Notes under the pieces: generated by a model | Databases searched by the model: none | What the model saw: only the letters and a program-made list of their open reading frames with translations | Told to the model about the DNA's origin: nothing | Shown: positions 63,939 to 64,000 of the stretch, in pieces | How positions within the stretch are numbered: the first letter of the stretch is position 1 | Layout of the letters: every line of letters begins with the position of its first letter | Origin: JBBIQS01 sp037442205 | GTDB taxonomy: Bacteria > Myxococcota > Myxococcia > Myxococcales > UBA5297 | Assembly (NCBI GenBank): GCA_037442205.1 | Contig: JBBIQS010000038.1 | Location: forward strand, 1-64,000 | Length of the DNA: 64,000 nucleotides | Direction of reading: 5' to 3' | Position numbers and translations under genes: made by a program

Positions 63939-64000
63939 CTTCGCCGTCTCCTCGCCCCATCAATCAGGGGTCGCTACTCCTGGACGAGCAGGCGCCCGCC

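Overview
This 64 kb window is very GC-rich chromosomal DNA with densely packed genes. It most resembles the Myxococcota / deltaproteobacterial group. That assignment is an inference from gene content: several Hanks-type Ser/Thr kinases (one with an HxDVSPxN catalytic loop, one fused to WD40 repeats), an FHA-sigma54 activator, tandem PilT-type ATPases, SpoVG next to prs, and many lipoproteins with Ala/Gly/Asp-rich linkers and Cys-rich repeats. I saw no ribosomal RNA, intact tRNA, CRISPR array, insertion sequence, prophage or replication origin.

Left part (1-28 kb): end of a TPR protein; an operon with a zinc-ribbon protein and gatC-gatA-(membrane protein)-gatB for transamidation of Glu-tRNA(Gln)/Asp-tRNA(Asn); a secreted lipoprotein; two overlapping PilT-like ATPase genes; a Cys-rich unknown; carA-carB, whose motifs look like the eukaryotic CAD type; an orphan AbiEi-like/Vsr-like protein; an FHA-GAF-sigma54 activator translationally coupled to a membrane Ser/Thr kinase; a CheR-like methyltransferase; a CoA-binding protein; mtnA; a 1170-residue kinase-WD40 protein; clpX; rsmB.

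Middle part (28-37 kb): an envelope-protein locus. A 290-bp gap carries a near-consensus sigma54 -24/-12 element and, just upstream, two 17-bp palindromes spaced 20 bp apart. Downstream lie two PEGA-like membrane proteins, a Cys-rich beta-helix lipoprotein with an exact 66-bp internal duplication, a 1033-residue Ig-like lipoprotein and a frameshifted lipoprotein remnant, closed by a strong terminator.

Right part (37-64 kb): a minus-strand DUF5658-spoVG-prs-unknown cluster; tdk; a histidine kinase with an M16 peptidase; a TPR lipoprotein; a pyrimidine-nucleoside phosphorylase; a zinc-ribbon response regulator; a BMP-type nucleoside-binding lipoprotein; a 4Fe-4S protein; a three-gene SPFH membrane operon; a PEGA Ser/Thr kinase; a VWA protein apparently split by a frameshift; the ATPase and two permeases of a nucleoside-type ABC transporter; a Tat-exported phosphoesterase; and a site-2 protease homologue lacking the catalytic Glu. 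tdk, the phosphorylase, the BMP protein and the ABC transporter together suggest uptake and salvage of (deoxy)nucleosides, with the binding protein about 10 kb from its presumed transporter.
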